NCBI GenBank assembly: GCA_905216075.1
Contig: CAJMSO010000010.1
Span: 1-19,087, forward strand
Direction: 5' to 3'
Length of the DNA stretch: 19,087 nucleotides
DNA from: an uncultured bacterium
GTDB taxonomy: Bacteria > Actinomycetota > Coriobacteriia > Coriobacteriales > Coriobacteriaceae
A program made the translations under genes and the position numbers. Below, in pieces: positions 7,484 through 14,782 of this stretch. Below the pieces are notes generated by a model. That model was given only the letters and a program-made list of their open reading frames with translations. It was not told where the DNA came from and did not search any database. Positions within the stretch are counted from its first letter, which is position 1, and each line of letters starts with the position of its first letter.

Positions 7484-7735
7484 TCTCAAGCTGCTTGGCT
7501 GGGATAATTGTTTGCTGGTACGTTTTAAAGTGCTTTCAATTACCGAAGCAACGCCATCAATTTATTTCTAATTAATGCTGACCGGCAGATTGCTTTTGCT
7601 CGCAAGGGATCGCTCGGGGTGGTATTCAAATTGTACTCACGACGTTTTGAGTATCGATTGGCTGGTGTTTATAGACGTCGGAAATGGGCGCTGACTTCGG
7701 GGATTTCGTTATCGCATATTGCATCTAACCCAAAT
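7484..7735. other. Non-coding spacer, nothing recognised
   Basis: This stretch is more AT-rich than its surroundings, has no ORF with a ribosome binding site on either strand, and shows no tRNA or repeat that I can support. It probably consists of remnants between the IS element and the decayed gene. Confidence 0.4.
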
Positions 7736-7779
7736 AGAGGCGCTCTTCATTAGGCGTAATGCAAATGAGGAGCGCCTCT
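7736..7779. repeat. 15-bp inverted repeat
   Basis: AGAGGCGCTCTTCAT (7736-7750) pairs with ATGAGGAGCGCCTCT (7765-7779) with a single T-G wobble around a 14-nt loop. No T-run follows on either strand. It sits at the upstream edge of the decayed reading frame and may be a terminator-like or protein-binding palindrome. Confidence 0.6.
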
Positions 7780-8244
7780 GGGCTATTGCTTGCTGTTGGT
7801 GCAACGCCGTCCAATGCGTGCCTTGGGTGGATGCCCGCCAAGCAGGCTAGGTTTGTCGTAAGCGGAGGCGACGTGGGTGCGGGCTCGTGGCCGTGCACGA
7901 GCTATTGGTTTTACGGGTTCTCGACGCTTGCGCCGGTGGATGGTATGAGCGCGTTGTGGCGCACGGCGTGGATGTAACACGCGTTCAACTCGCACTCGGC
8001 GCTGAAGGAGGCCACGGTCGGCACTTCGTGGGAGCTGTCGTTGAGCGGTGCTACCGTTTCGGGCACGTTCCGTAGCCCCAAGGTACTTATGAGCGGAAAT
8101 GGGAGCAAATGAAGCTCGGGCATCAGCTTCGCGACGACGGGGGTGGACGCCGTGGGGACGTCGGGGCATCTGATGACAGGCCAGTTGGTTGGATATGCCG
8201 AAAAGACGAACGAGCTGAATGTGAGAGTGCGTACAATAGCCTAA
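7759..8244 (+). pseudogene. Decayed gene with two in-frame stops
   Basis: One forward frame reads as protein-like sequence interrupted by TAA at 7975-7977 and TGA at 8110-8112, ending in TAA at 8242-8244. Its segments include SWPCTSYWFYGFSTLAPVDG, SALKEATVGTSWELSLSG and GHLMTGQLVGYAEKTNEL. Serine-, threonine- and glycine-rich beta-like composition suggests a surface or phage-type protein, but I do not recognise it. There is no good start signal. Because all three segments share one frame, point-mutation decay is more likely than chance, though not proven. Confidence 0.4.
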
Positions 8245-8264
8245 ACGGGAGTCATAGTGAAAGT

Positions 8265-8528
8265 GTGGATACTGTGAGACACGTATTCAAGGCCAAAAAG
8301 CTCGGCTGGGGCGATGATAAGACCGAGGGCGTTTGGTTCGATGCTGACCACTACACCAAAGAAGAGGCTGAGGCGGAGTTCAAGCCTTATCAAGGGGTTA
8401 CTCAGAGAGGTTATGACTACACTGGGTACGAGTATGATGGGGAACGCTATCACCATTACACCTACCTTGGTGAATTCGAGGATGATGATATGCCTACCAG
8501 TGATGCCGACCTTTGGAATCGAAAATAG
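8265..8528 (+). CDS. Small acidic, Tyr-rich hypothetical protein
   Basis: About 87 residues starting VDTVRHVFKAKKLGWGDD and ending SDADLWNRK. The middle is rich in Tyr, Asp and Glu (RGYDYTGYEYDGERYHHYTY), with no membrane segment. A GTG at 8265 lies 13 nt after GGGAG (8247-8251); a second GTG at 8274 is possible. A -10-like TACAAT is at 8232-8237. It follows the decayed frame by 20 nt. No family recognised; the coherent composition favours a real gene. Confidence 0.5.
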   Translation: MDTVRHVFKAKKLGWGDDKTEGVWFDADHYTKEEAEAEFKPYQGVTQRGYDYTGYEYDGERYHHYTYLGEFEDDDMPTSDADLWNRK

Positions 8529-8889
8529 GCCTTTTCCTTCTATATAGCCATCGGTAGCTCCGGCGCTTTGCTGTTGATTGCTTTTCGCTCTCCCCTATTA
8601 AAGAACAAAGCGGAGCAACGAGAAGTGCGCTTCCTTTGTGTTGTGGCTTGATGGCCTTGTGGTAGTTCCAGCATGTTTGAGGCATATTGGCGAGTCGGTA
8701 CATGGCGTCTCGGCTGATGCGCAGCATCGCGAACGCCTCGTCGGCGCCGAATATCGCGTTGGTCGATGCGATGAGCCTCACCTGGCTCCTGCTAACGCTC
8801 TTGGTCATGGTCGTCCTCGAGCTCCTTTCGTCTCGAGGCCCCCTCGCGTGCCCGGCGCGGGCGGCTCCCGGGGCGGTCGCGGCCGTCAT
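8494..8889 (-). CDS. ORF coupled to the excisionase-like gene, probably truncated
   Basis: 131 codons whose ATG (8889-8887) overlaps the TGA of the upstream gene in an ATGA junction. An internal ATG at 8808 is also possible. DEAFAMLRISRDAMYRLANM resembles a helix-turn-helix. The first ~95 codons have strongly GC-rich third positions, whereas the last ~45, from about HKAIKPQHK on, are AT-richer and basic, ending in KRPIFDSKGRHHW. This change suggests the native 3' end was lost and replaced by foreign sequence. Function unknown. Confidence 0.4.
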   Translation of the reverse strand: MTAATAPGAARAGHARGPRDERSSRTTMTKSVSRSQVRLIASTNAIFGADEAFAMLRISRDAMYRLANMPQTCWNYHKAIKPQHKGSALLVAPLCSLIGESEKQSTAKRRSYRWLYRRKRPIFDSKGRHHW

Positions 8890-9104
8890 TTCCTGCTGCT
8901 CCTCGACTCGATGTAGGCGTTCACGGACGCCCTCGACACCAGGAGCTTCCTGCCGAGCCTGTACGAGTCGATCTCTCCCGACCAGATGAGGTCGTACGCC
9001 TTGTCTCGGCTCGCCTTCATGTGCTCCTGCATCTTGATCACCGTCATCCACTCGTCGCGGCCCTGGTTGCCCTCGAGTGCGGCGCATTCGGCTGTGCGTG
9101 CCAT
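8886..9104 (-). CDS. Excisionase/MerR-like helix-turn-helix DNA-binding protein
   Basis: 72 residues. MTVIKMQEHMKASRDKAYDL followed by IWSGEIDSYRLGRKLLVSRA is the standard winged-helix pattern of excisionase-family (HTH_17) proteins: a helix, a turn, then the G-x-i-x-x-y-r-x-G-r wing. Such proteins bend DNA near attachment sites or regulate mobile elements. GGAGG stands 4 nt before the ATG at 9104. It overlaps the next gene by 4 nt. No integrase is found in the window, so it is likely a relic of a mobile element or serves as a regulator. Confidence 0.75.
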   Translation of the reverse strand: MARTAECAALEGNQGRDEWMTVIKMQEHMKASRDKAYDLIWSGEIDSYRLGRKLLVSRASVNAYIESRSSRK

Positions 9105-9282
9105 GGTTCCTCCAATCTTCCCGTGCGGTACCGTGCGGGCACGCCGCGCGGCGCAGTGTCCCTTTTCGTCTGCGCGACGATTGAGCCGCCTGATGGCGCT
9201 TGACGTACCCGACGGGAGCGGAGACGGGGCGAGGTGGGTCAAGCTGGTCGTGTCTTCACGAAACGGCCATGAGCCGCGCGCC

Positions 9283-9297
9283 TTAGCTGGCAGCTAA
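9283..9297. repeat. Perfect 15-bp palindrome
   Basis: TTAGCTG-G-CAGCTAA is perfectly symmetric and lies about 180 bp upstream of the excisionase-like gene, just past the minus-strand terminator. It could be an operator or a recombination-protein site; no second copy is seen in the window. Confidence 0.4.
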
Positions 9298-9302
9298 GTC
9301 CC

Positions 9303-9333
9303 CGAAAAGTAAAAGGCGCCCATGCGGGCGCCT
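9303..9333 (-). terminator. Rho-independent terminator (minus strand)
   Basis: On the minus strand AGGCGCCC pairs perfectly with GGGCGCCT around a GCAT loop (9333-9314), followed by TTTTACTTTT. It is about 280 nt downstream of the XRE repressor stop and is the only candidate terminator for that transcript. It also insulates the downstream excisionase-like gene. Confidence 0.8.
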
Positions 9334-9614
9334 GCCTAGGAGCGAGGTTTGTTCGGTTGTGGTCGGAATGCTTTTCTTCCGCGGTGCTGTCGTCCGGGGT
9401 CCGGCATCTGTCGTTCGCCTCTTCTGTCGTGTTTGATGTTGCGTGTTCTGCGAGCGACCCTGCGCGGGCCTACCGGTCCGTTGCCCCAGGTGCACCCGGA
9501 TAAATGGTACCCATCCGTTGGGACACAGAGACTACGGGAGGGCCGTCTGGGCAAGCTGGGATGGACGAGCGGCGGGCTCAATTAGCAGTAAGTCGAGCTA
9601 AAGGGACTTGTGCT

Positions 9615-10484
9615 CTATTTTGTAAAACGCGAGGGCGCAATCAACTCGACAATTTCCCCGAATCGTTTCTGAACCATATAGCGACTTGCGCTCTCGTCTC
9701 GAACCAGGCGGTTTTCCTCGTCGTAGCAGTCGTCGATGGCCTTGCTAATCGCCTTCACCGCCTCCATGAATCGCGGCCGCTCCTCAGGCGATACCCCGGC
9801 CGACTCGAAAACGGCCTCGTTGATCGCTTCCGTCTCCTGGAGCTCTTCCTCAGGCGCGTCGGGCCCGGGGGCGACAAAGTCGTCGCAATACCTAAGGGCC
9901 CTGTTGACGAGCTCCTCCCCGTATTCGGCAACGACGGCCTCCTTTATATTGTCTCTCTTGTCATTAAGCCGAACCAAGCACGCCATTTCGTCTAGAAGCT
10001 CTGGGAGGATGGGCGATTTTAGGATTTCGCTTATCATTGCGCTGTTCGAGCCCCGGCTTTCTCCGAGGTAGTACCTGCGTTCGAAATGCGTGATTTTGCG
10101 AACTTCCTCAAGGGCGGATTCCTCTATCCCCGTGTACTCATGGGCATCCTGCGCCTTGTAGGTCTTGCATTCGATATCGCCTATGAGATATCCGAGATCG
10201 ACCTCGAGCACCGCGGCGATTTGAAGCATGATTTCGAATTTCGGGAAAGGCCGAACATGGCCCTTCCTGTCCGAAAGGCCGGCATTGACCCACGTGCTGA
10301 CGTTCTTCTGCGTAAATTGGCGGTTCTCGCTCCCGCCATAGAATCGATCGTTTATTAGATCCGCGAGATCATTCTGCGTTAGGCCCTGCTTCTTCATGAG
10401 TCCAAGGAGGTTGCTTCGCCACGCTTCGAGTCTTGGCTTCACGACTTCGTTTAACTGAAGAACTTCTGCCTTTGGACCACTCAT
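9615..10484 (-). CDS. XRE-family transcriptional regulator
   Basis: 289 residues. An N-terminal helix-turn-helix (about 25-100) reads LLGLMKKQGLTQNDLADLIN, then an insertion, then FTQKNVSTWVNAG as recognition region and IMLQIAAVLEVDLGYLIGD. A following YTGIEESALEEVRKI (117-131) is a motif seen in many Firmicutes and Coriobacteria XRE regulators. The C-terminal 150 residues are acidic and helical and not recognised. AGGAGGA lies 8 nt before the ATG. It diverges from the NERD gene (127 bp between starts) and probably controls that gene and itself, as phage-type repressors do (inference). It lacks the S24 peptidase domain of a LexA/CI repressor. Confidence 0.88.
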   Translation of the reverse strand: MSGPKAEVLQLNEVVKPRLEAWRSNLLGLMKKQGLTQNDLADLINDRFYGGSENRQFTQKNVSTWVNAGLSDRKGHVRPFPKFEIMLQIAAVLEVDLGYLIGDIECKTYKAQDAHEYTGIEESALEEVRKITHFERRYYLGESRGSNSAMISEILKSPILPELLDEMACLVRLNDKRDNIKEAVVAEYGEELVNRALRYCDDFVAPGPDAPEEELQETEAINEAVFESAGVSPEERPRFMEAVKAISKAIDDCYDEENRLVRDESASRYMVQKRFGEIVELIAPSRFTK

Positions 10485-10611
10485 CTAATATATCCTCCTA
10501 AGTGACTATGACATGATTCAATCTACAGATATTACCGTTAATCAATTCTACCATTCTGCTTTTCTACGAGGCATACTAACAGGCAGAGAGCAAGTAGACA
10601 AGGAGTACTGG
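10485..10611. promoter_or_regulatory. Divergent promoter region of the XRE and NERD genes
   Basis: 127 bp, AT-rich compared with its flanks. On the minus strand a -35-like TTGATT (10545-10540) faces the repressor. No clear plus-strand promoter or long palindrome can be read by eye, so the operator of the repressor is undefined. Confidence 0.4.
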
Positions 10612-11589
10612 ATGAGCAAGACCTATACCAACGAAGAGATTCTCGAGCGGCTCAAGAGTCTTGAAGGGCTGCTTCTGGAGCGAGTTTTCGAAACCTCGTA
10701 CAGCGAGAGCCTGCGTACCTACGACCTTATCGACCACCTGCGAAGCAAGGCCCACGACCTTGGGCTGGAGGGAAAGGGCGCCTACACCGCCCTCATTCGG
10801 GATCTAGAGAGGCTCAGTTCGACCATAGGCGGGCTGATCAACGGGAAGCGCGGCGAGCTTCTCGCCGCAAAGAGTCTCAAATGTCTTCGCGGCGATAGCC
10901 TGCTGCTTTCCAACATCGCGCTTCCGAATGGAGGCTCGTTCGAGGAATACGATCAAGTTCTAATCGCCCGTTCGGGCGTATACGTGATCGAGGCAAAGAA
11001 CTATCGAAACGACGTCGTGATAGACGATGGGGGAATCCTGCGCTGCGGCCTTCGCTCCTACAACGTCGGTGAGCGAATGCGTGAGAAGATGCATGCCCTT
11101 TGGGATGCGATTCAATTCTCATCTGACGGTTGCATGAGCGAAGAGGACGTGCATGGCATGCTTCTTTTCGTGAATAACGAGGCAAGTGTTACTGATCTCT
11201 TCCATCGAGTCCCCGTGATGCGTTGTGGTCAGATTGTCTACAGCATCGAAGACGCAAACCGATGCGACGAGAAGCTGTCTTGGGAGGACATGGTTCGCAT
11301 CAAGTCCGTCCTCCTCGCACGAAAGACGGTGGCAAAGTTTCCAATGCCGCTTGACGAAAACCGTGTAAAAAGCGAGCTCGAGGATTTTCTCGATCTGGTC
11401 GAGGCCGAGACCGCAAAGGCCGCTGCTAAATCAATAGCGGCTGGTTGCAACGAAGTTGATTCTCCGACAACGCTTGATAACCATGCCCGGCATTCGCAGC
11501 TGCCCAGCTGGGTGCCCACCGTGGCGGCCGTCATCTCTGGCTTGGCAATAGGCGCGGGCGGGCTATTCCTGCATGCAAAGAAAGGATAA
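10612..11589 (+). CDS. NERD-domain nuclease-like protein with C-terminal membrane anchor
   Basis: 325 residues. An N-terminal helical region (1-75) precedes a NERD domain (about 78-200), with RGELLAAKSL (E82), SFEEYDQVLIARSGVYVIEAKNY (D114, E127, K129), the expected PD-(D/E)XK-like active-site set. A hydrophobic segment at about 300-320 (VPTVAAVISGLAIGAGGLFL) ending HAKKG makes it a tail-anchored protein with the nuclease in the cytoplasm. NERD domains are predicted to act on DNA or RNA. AGGAG (10601-10605) is 6 nt before the ATG at 10612, preferred over the upstream ATG at 10513. The next gene, 54 nt downstream, encodes a small membrane protein. Substrate and role are unknown; defence is one possibility. 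Confidence 0.85.
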   Translation: MSKTYTNEEILERLKSLEGLLLERVFETSYSESLRTYDLIDHLRSKAHDLGLEGKGAYTALIRDLERLSSTIGGLINGKRGELLAAKSLKCLRGDSLLLSNIALPNGGSFEEYDQVLIARSGVYVIEAKNYRNDVVIDDGGILRCGLRSYNVGERMREKMHALWDAIQFSSDGCMSEEDVHGMLLFVNNEASVTDLFHRVPVMRCGQIVYSIEDANRCDEKLSWEDMVRIKSVLLARKTVAKFPMPLDENRVKSELEDFLDLVEAETAKAAAKSIAAGCNEVDSPTTLDNHARHSQLPSWVPTVAAVISGLAIGAGGLFLHAKKG

Positions 11590-11643
11590 GAAGTCTGGCT
11601 GTTTAAAGCGGAAAACGCAGATGGACTACACAAAGGAGTAAGA

Positions 11644-11940
11644 ATGACCGAAAACATGATGGGAGCCATTGCAATTAGCGACGCCACGATTGGTGCCGCG
11701 AACGAGAAGGCTATTAATTGCCAAGGCATGCTCAAATCCCTCGTCGACGCGACGAACGGCATCACCGGGCCTCAAGCTGGCCTTCTCGGATGCCTCGTCG
11801 TTTCCATTGCCGGGGTGGCGGGATATGGAATATACGTCCTTTGCGACCTGGTCAAATCTGGATACTCCGTCGAGCTCACCTCTGGAGGGGTTCGCTTCGC
11901 GGCGAATATGGAAGCGCTCGGCGAGGCGAGCAGTCTCTAA
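11644..11940 (+). CDS. Small single-pass membrane protein
   Basis: 98 residues with one strong hydrophobic segment at about 43-69 (AGLLGCLVVSIAGVAGYGIY onward), a soluble N-terminal part rich in Ala, and a C-terminal tail of about 30 residues. AAAGGAG (11632-11638) is 5 nt before the ATG. It lies 54 nt after the membrane-anchored NERD gene, so the two probably form an operon and may interact in the membrane (inference). No family recognised. It could also be a holin-like or toxin-like peptide, but charge pattern and length do not decide. Confidence 0.75.
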   Translation: MTENMMGAIAISDATIGAANEKAINCQGMLKSLVDATNGITGPQAGLLGCLVVSIAGVAGYGIYVLCDLVKSGYSVELTSGGVRFAANMEALGEASSL

Positions 11941-11959
11941 TCGACAGACAGGAGAATCG

Positions 11960-12007
11960 ATGCAGATGAATAAGATGCTCCCAATCGGGATCACGCTGAC
12001 TCTTTGA
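11960..12007 (+). CDS. 15-codon ORF with good ribosome binding site
   Basis: MQMNKMLPIGITLTL, preceded by AGGAG (11950-11954) and 5 nt spacing, 19 nt after the small membrane protein. It is hydrophobic at the end and may be the stub of a third, membrane-associated gene that lost its 3' part, or a real micropeptide. Nothing else supports translation. Confidence 0.3.
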   Translation: MQMNKMLPIGITLTL

Positions 12008-12352
12008 ATTTGAAAAAAGTTTTTGAAGTTGTCCCAGCTTTTGTCCCCGAAGCCGATGAAACGCGACGTTCCGTCATTCGGTGGCACTCGCTTTGAGATG
12101 CCGCCGAAAACTGGGTGCAACTGGAATGGCGCGATAGGAGAATTGGAGCCATCGAGTGGGAATAAGGTTTTAAGACACCAATTTCTGCACAATCTTAAAT
12201 ATAGGTGCCTTAACTGACGATTATCGTCCTCTCTGATGAGTTAGCAGAGGAAGCGATTTCCACATTGCCGTCGAGCGGCGGACGAGTTACCGAGTGGGGA
12301 TTGGGACGATCGAGATGACGGTCGCATTCTGCCCGGTTGAGTCGGTCTTCGC
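12008..12352. other. 345-bp stretch with coding remnants only
   Basis: A forward frame gives VFEVVPAFVPEADETRRSVI, then WHSL, a TGA at 12094-12096, and DAAENWVQLEWRDRRIGAIE up to TAA at 12163-12165. This is protein-like but broken and without a start. The rest, to the end of the nuclease gene, holds no gene, repeat or terminator that I can support. Confidence 0.35.
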
Positions 12353-13597
12353 TCAGCTCTGTTTTGCTTTATCTATCATGTACGAGAACCTTTCGAGCAT
12401 TGCTCGCTCATTACGCTCTGCAGGAGCCAGGGTATGCCGTTCCAGGCCAATGAGGAATTCCTCGTAGTGTGCATCTACGCTGTTGCGTTCACCATCAATA
12501 AATAGTCCTTTATTAGTTTTAAAAAATGCATACAGCTCGCTATAGTGTCTGACCTCGAATTTCGCTGCTTTTACCTGCTCTTCGTCGACATTATTGAATT
12601 TCGGCGCAAATAAATAGCACTCAACCGTTTTGTTTGGGCGTTCATCTTTTGCCGCTTCTTTCGCCGCTTTTTCTGCCGCTTCTCGATATCGTGAAAGCTG
12701 CGTTTTTGAGCAATCAGAATCAATGCCATTAATTGCCGAATGGATTTTGTTTTCGATTACAACGATGTGCCGCTCATTTTCAACCCATAAATCCACGTGG
12801 TCTTTTGACTCGCGAATGATCGTGGGGTGCGGCCCGAAGTCTCTAATGCCGAGAACTTCTTTGGCAAACGCTTCAAATCCTTTTTCGCTACAACTTAGGT
12901 AATGTGCCAGCAAATTGGAGAACACGAGCTCATCGTCTTCTTTCCCGATAATTTCAAGGAACGAGGGCTGCGTTTTGCCGCAACTCACCGACTTAACGGG
13001 TTTCGTCCCGATTTGCTCCTCCCATTTTTCTTCATCCGCTATCAGCTCTTTTAGCTTCGTAAAGGATTCTGGATGATCGGTATTGGATATATATCTACGC
13101 TGATGTCCCAATTGCTTCAGCTCGTTGCAATTAAGTTCAACTAGGTCATGCCGCGCGTCTTTGTTCTTTGCCTCGCCTATGGAAATGAAGATTGGCTTTT
13201 CGGGCTTGGGGGCCTTAAACGATCCTACGCGGTAGCTGGGATTACTGAAGGGCTTGTCAGCCTCTCCCTTGTAAACGTTTTTGGCAAATATCTTTTTCGC
13301 GGAAATGCTGCCATACGTTATTGGACGAGCTTCCTCCTTGTTTTTCGAGGAACAAATATTCTCAAGGTTGCAGGCTAGGCCAACGACTTCACCGAACGTG
13401 CTTTCAGATGCCCGAACCAGTAGCACTGCTTCGACATGGGGGTGGTTATTAACGTTTCCGTTAGGAGCTATATATAGATACCTTTCGCCATTGTCGGTAT
13501 CGAAAAAATCAATGATTTCATGGCCTATGTTCTCGCCATCGAGAATAAATCCACCACAAAAAACTTTGGCAATTAAAATCTCTTTCCTATCGTTCAT
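12353..13597 (-). CDS. PD-(D/E)XK nuclease-superfamily protein with unrecognised N-terminal domain
   Basis: 414 residues. The C-terminal half (about 215-400) fits the PDDEXK_4-type family: DELVFSNLLAHYL (222-234), then HVDLWVENERHIVVIENKIH with D269, E282 and K284 as catalytic set, then TQLSRYRE with Q300. The first ~130 residues (CGGFILDGENIGHEIIDFFD, then ERYLYIAPNG) look like a separate domain that I do not recognise. A linker holds KPEKPIFISIGEAKNKDARH. AAAGGAG is 5 nt before the ATG at 13597. The gene is AT-richer than its neighbours, with many AAA/AAT codons, suggesting horizontal transfer. It is likely a standalone defence or DNA-processing nuclease; the target is unknown. Confidence 0.82.
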   Translation of the reverse strand: MNDRKEILIAKVFCGGFILDGENIGHEIIDFFDTDNGERYLYIAPNGNVNNHPHVEAVLLVRASESTFGEVVGLACNLENICSSKNKEEARPITYGSISAKKIFAKNVYKGEADKPFSNPSYRVGSFKAPKPEKPIFISIGEAKNKDARHDLVELNCNELKQLGHQRRYISNTDHPESFTKLKELIADEEKWEEQIGTKPVKSVSCGKTQPSFLEIIGKEDDELVFSNLLAHYLSCSEKGFEAFAKEVLGIRDFGPHPTIIRESKDHVDLWVENERHIVVIENKIHSAINGIDSDCSKTQLSRYREAAEKAAKEAAKDERPNKTVECYLFAPKFNNVDEEQVKAAKFEVRHYSELYAFFKTNKGLFIDGERNSVDAHYEEFLIGLERHTLAPAERNERAMLERFSYMIDKAKQS

Positions 13598-13739
13598 GAG
13601 CGCTCCTTTGAATAACAACGCTAATCATGTGTTTATTGTCCTATAGGGCGGTCAGTTTAGAAAGATGCGGCACAAGAGCTCGGATTGACGATGACCACGT
13701 TGAGTTGAGCGCAGCATTTGTTTCAATTGTCAGCTTCCA

Positions 13740-14729
13740 TCAACGCACACGATGCCGATATATGTCAAGCCACCCCGGCTCTTTTTCTTTGCTGTCGGCG
13801 CACTCTTCTAGCAGGTCATCTATCTGGTCTAGTTCGATCGCTCGCAAGGCAGTGCATTCTTCTGACAAAGGGCGCGTTGCTTTCTTCGCTCTAAACACAG
13901 GCGACAGCATCAGGTTCGTATGCGACCATCCGGCAAAGCAGCTGCCATAGGGGATAGAGCCACATCTGATCCGCCCATCGCCATCGGGATACAGGCAGTC
14001 CAATTTCGAGTTTGCTACCAGGCAATAACAAGGACCTGGTGCCCATGGCCTGCAGTCGATTTCAAGAAAGTCGCCCTTTCTGTACGGCGTGGGTAGGTCG
14101 ACATATGCCCCCTTGAACCACGGGCCAAAGATTCCACCCACAATGCAGTCGAGCACCTCGCTACATTCGCCCTCTTCTTCCCTGCAGAGGTACTGGATTT
14201 CGCCGGAGACGTTTGCGTAGTAAGTGTAGTCTGGCTGTAGAAAGCCGTCGTATGGATATGAACAGCTCGGGTCGTTGGCAAGGTTGAACAGCTCGATCAT
14301 CCAGTATGAGGACGATAGATCTGTCATTTCGCTCCACTTTTCCGCGTATGCCTTCATTGCCGCAAGGGCTGCCTGCCACGATGCTACGGGGAAGGGGCCA
14401 TGCGTGATGGCGGATCCCACTTCGTTGTCGACAAAGCTAATTTCGCTAATAAGCAGCACTTTCCTGTTTCCGTCGACGGCCTTTAGCGCGTTCAGGCAGC
14501 CATCGATGTAGTCGATACAAATCTCTGGTCCGTACCAATCAAAGGTTTCGCCTGACGAGCTGCGCTCGGCAGCAACCAGCCTGCTGAGCATCTCCCGTTT
14601 GCGGTTGATTTCTATCGACGCGCCACCGATGATTTGCGCGTAATGATCGCCACTCAGGAGCTGCGGATTATGCAGCAAATGCTCTCGCAGCTCCGGAGAT
14701 TCGATGAGGTTGATTATTTCTTCGTGCAC
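13740..14729 (-). CDS. Hypothetical protein, A-type module
   Basis: 329 residues, no known function. It is homologous to the N-terminal half of the 704-residue protein at 16077-18191: IESPELREHL against IKSQELRDHM, GPFPVASWQAALAAMKAY against GPFPTASWEAAQTLMKHY, SSYWMIELF against ESYWKINLY, TPYRKGDFLEIDCRP against TPWVPGDILKIDGRP. No signal peptide or membrane segment; probably cytoplasmic. A GTG at 14729 is preferred because GGAGG stands 5 nt upstream; an ATG at 14774 would shorten the gap to the B-type gene to 8 nt but has no ribosome binding site. It forms an operon with the B-type gene upstream. Confidence 0.85.
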   Translation of the reverse strand: MHEEIINLIESPELREHLLHNPQLLSGDHYAQIIGGASIEINRKREMLSRLVAAERSSSGETFDWYGPEICIDYIDGCLNALKAVDGNRKVLLISEISFVDNEVGSAITHGPFPVASWQAALAAMKAYAEKWSEMTDLSSSYWMIELFNLANDPSCSYPYDGFLQPDYTYYANVSGEIQYLCREEEGECSEVLDCIVGGIFGPWFKGAYVDLPTPYRKGDFLEIDCRPWAPGPCYCLVANSKLDCLYPDGDGRIRCGSIPYGSCFAGWSHTNLMLSPVFRAKKATRPLSEECTALRAIELDQIDDLLEECADSKEKEPGWLDIYRHRVR

Positions 14730-14782
14730 GATAGCCTCCGAGTTATTGGTGCGACTTCTTGTGGATTCGGCCATGGCTGCAT

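Larger units (their letters stand above)
9105..9614. other. 510-bp region without a supported gene
   Basis: Between the excisionase-like gene and the XRE repressor I find only a palindrome (9283-9297) and a minus-strand hairpin terminator (9303-9333). Reading frames here are Arg/Pro-rich and lack ribosome binding sites; one minus-strand frame of about 80 codons ends just before the terminator (9336-9581) but looks non-coding. Confidence 0.4.

Noticed and set aside
9336..9581. 81-codon minus-strand ORF ending just before a terminator
   Set aside because: Its position is tempting, but the product is Arg/Pro-rich without structure and there is no Shine-Dalgarno sequence at the start.
11626..12192. 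188-codon minus-strand ORF
   Set aside because: It covers the small membrane protein gene in antisense, needs a non-ATG start without a ribosome binding site, and shows no family features.
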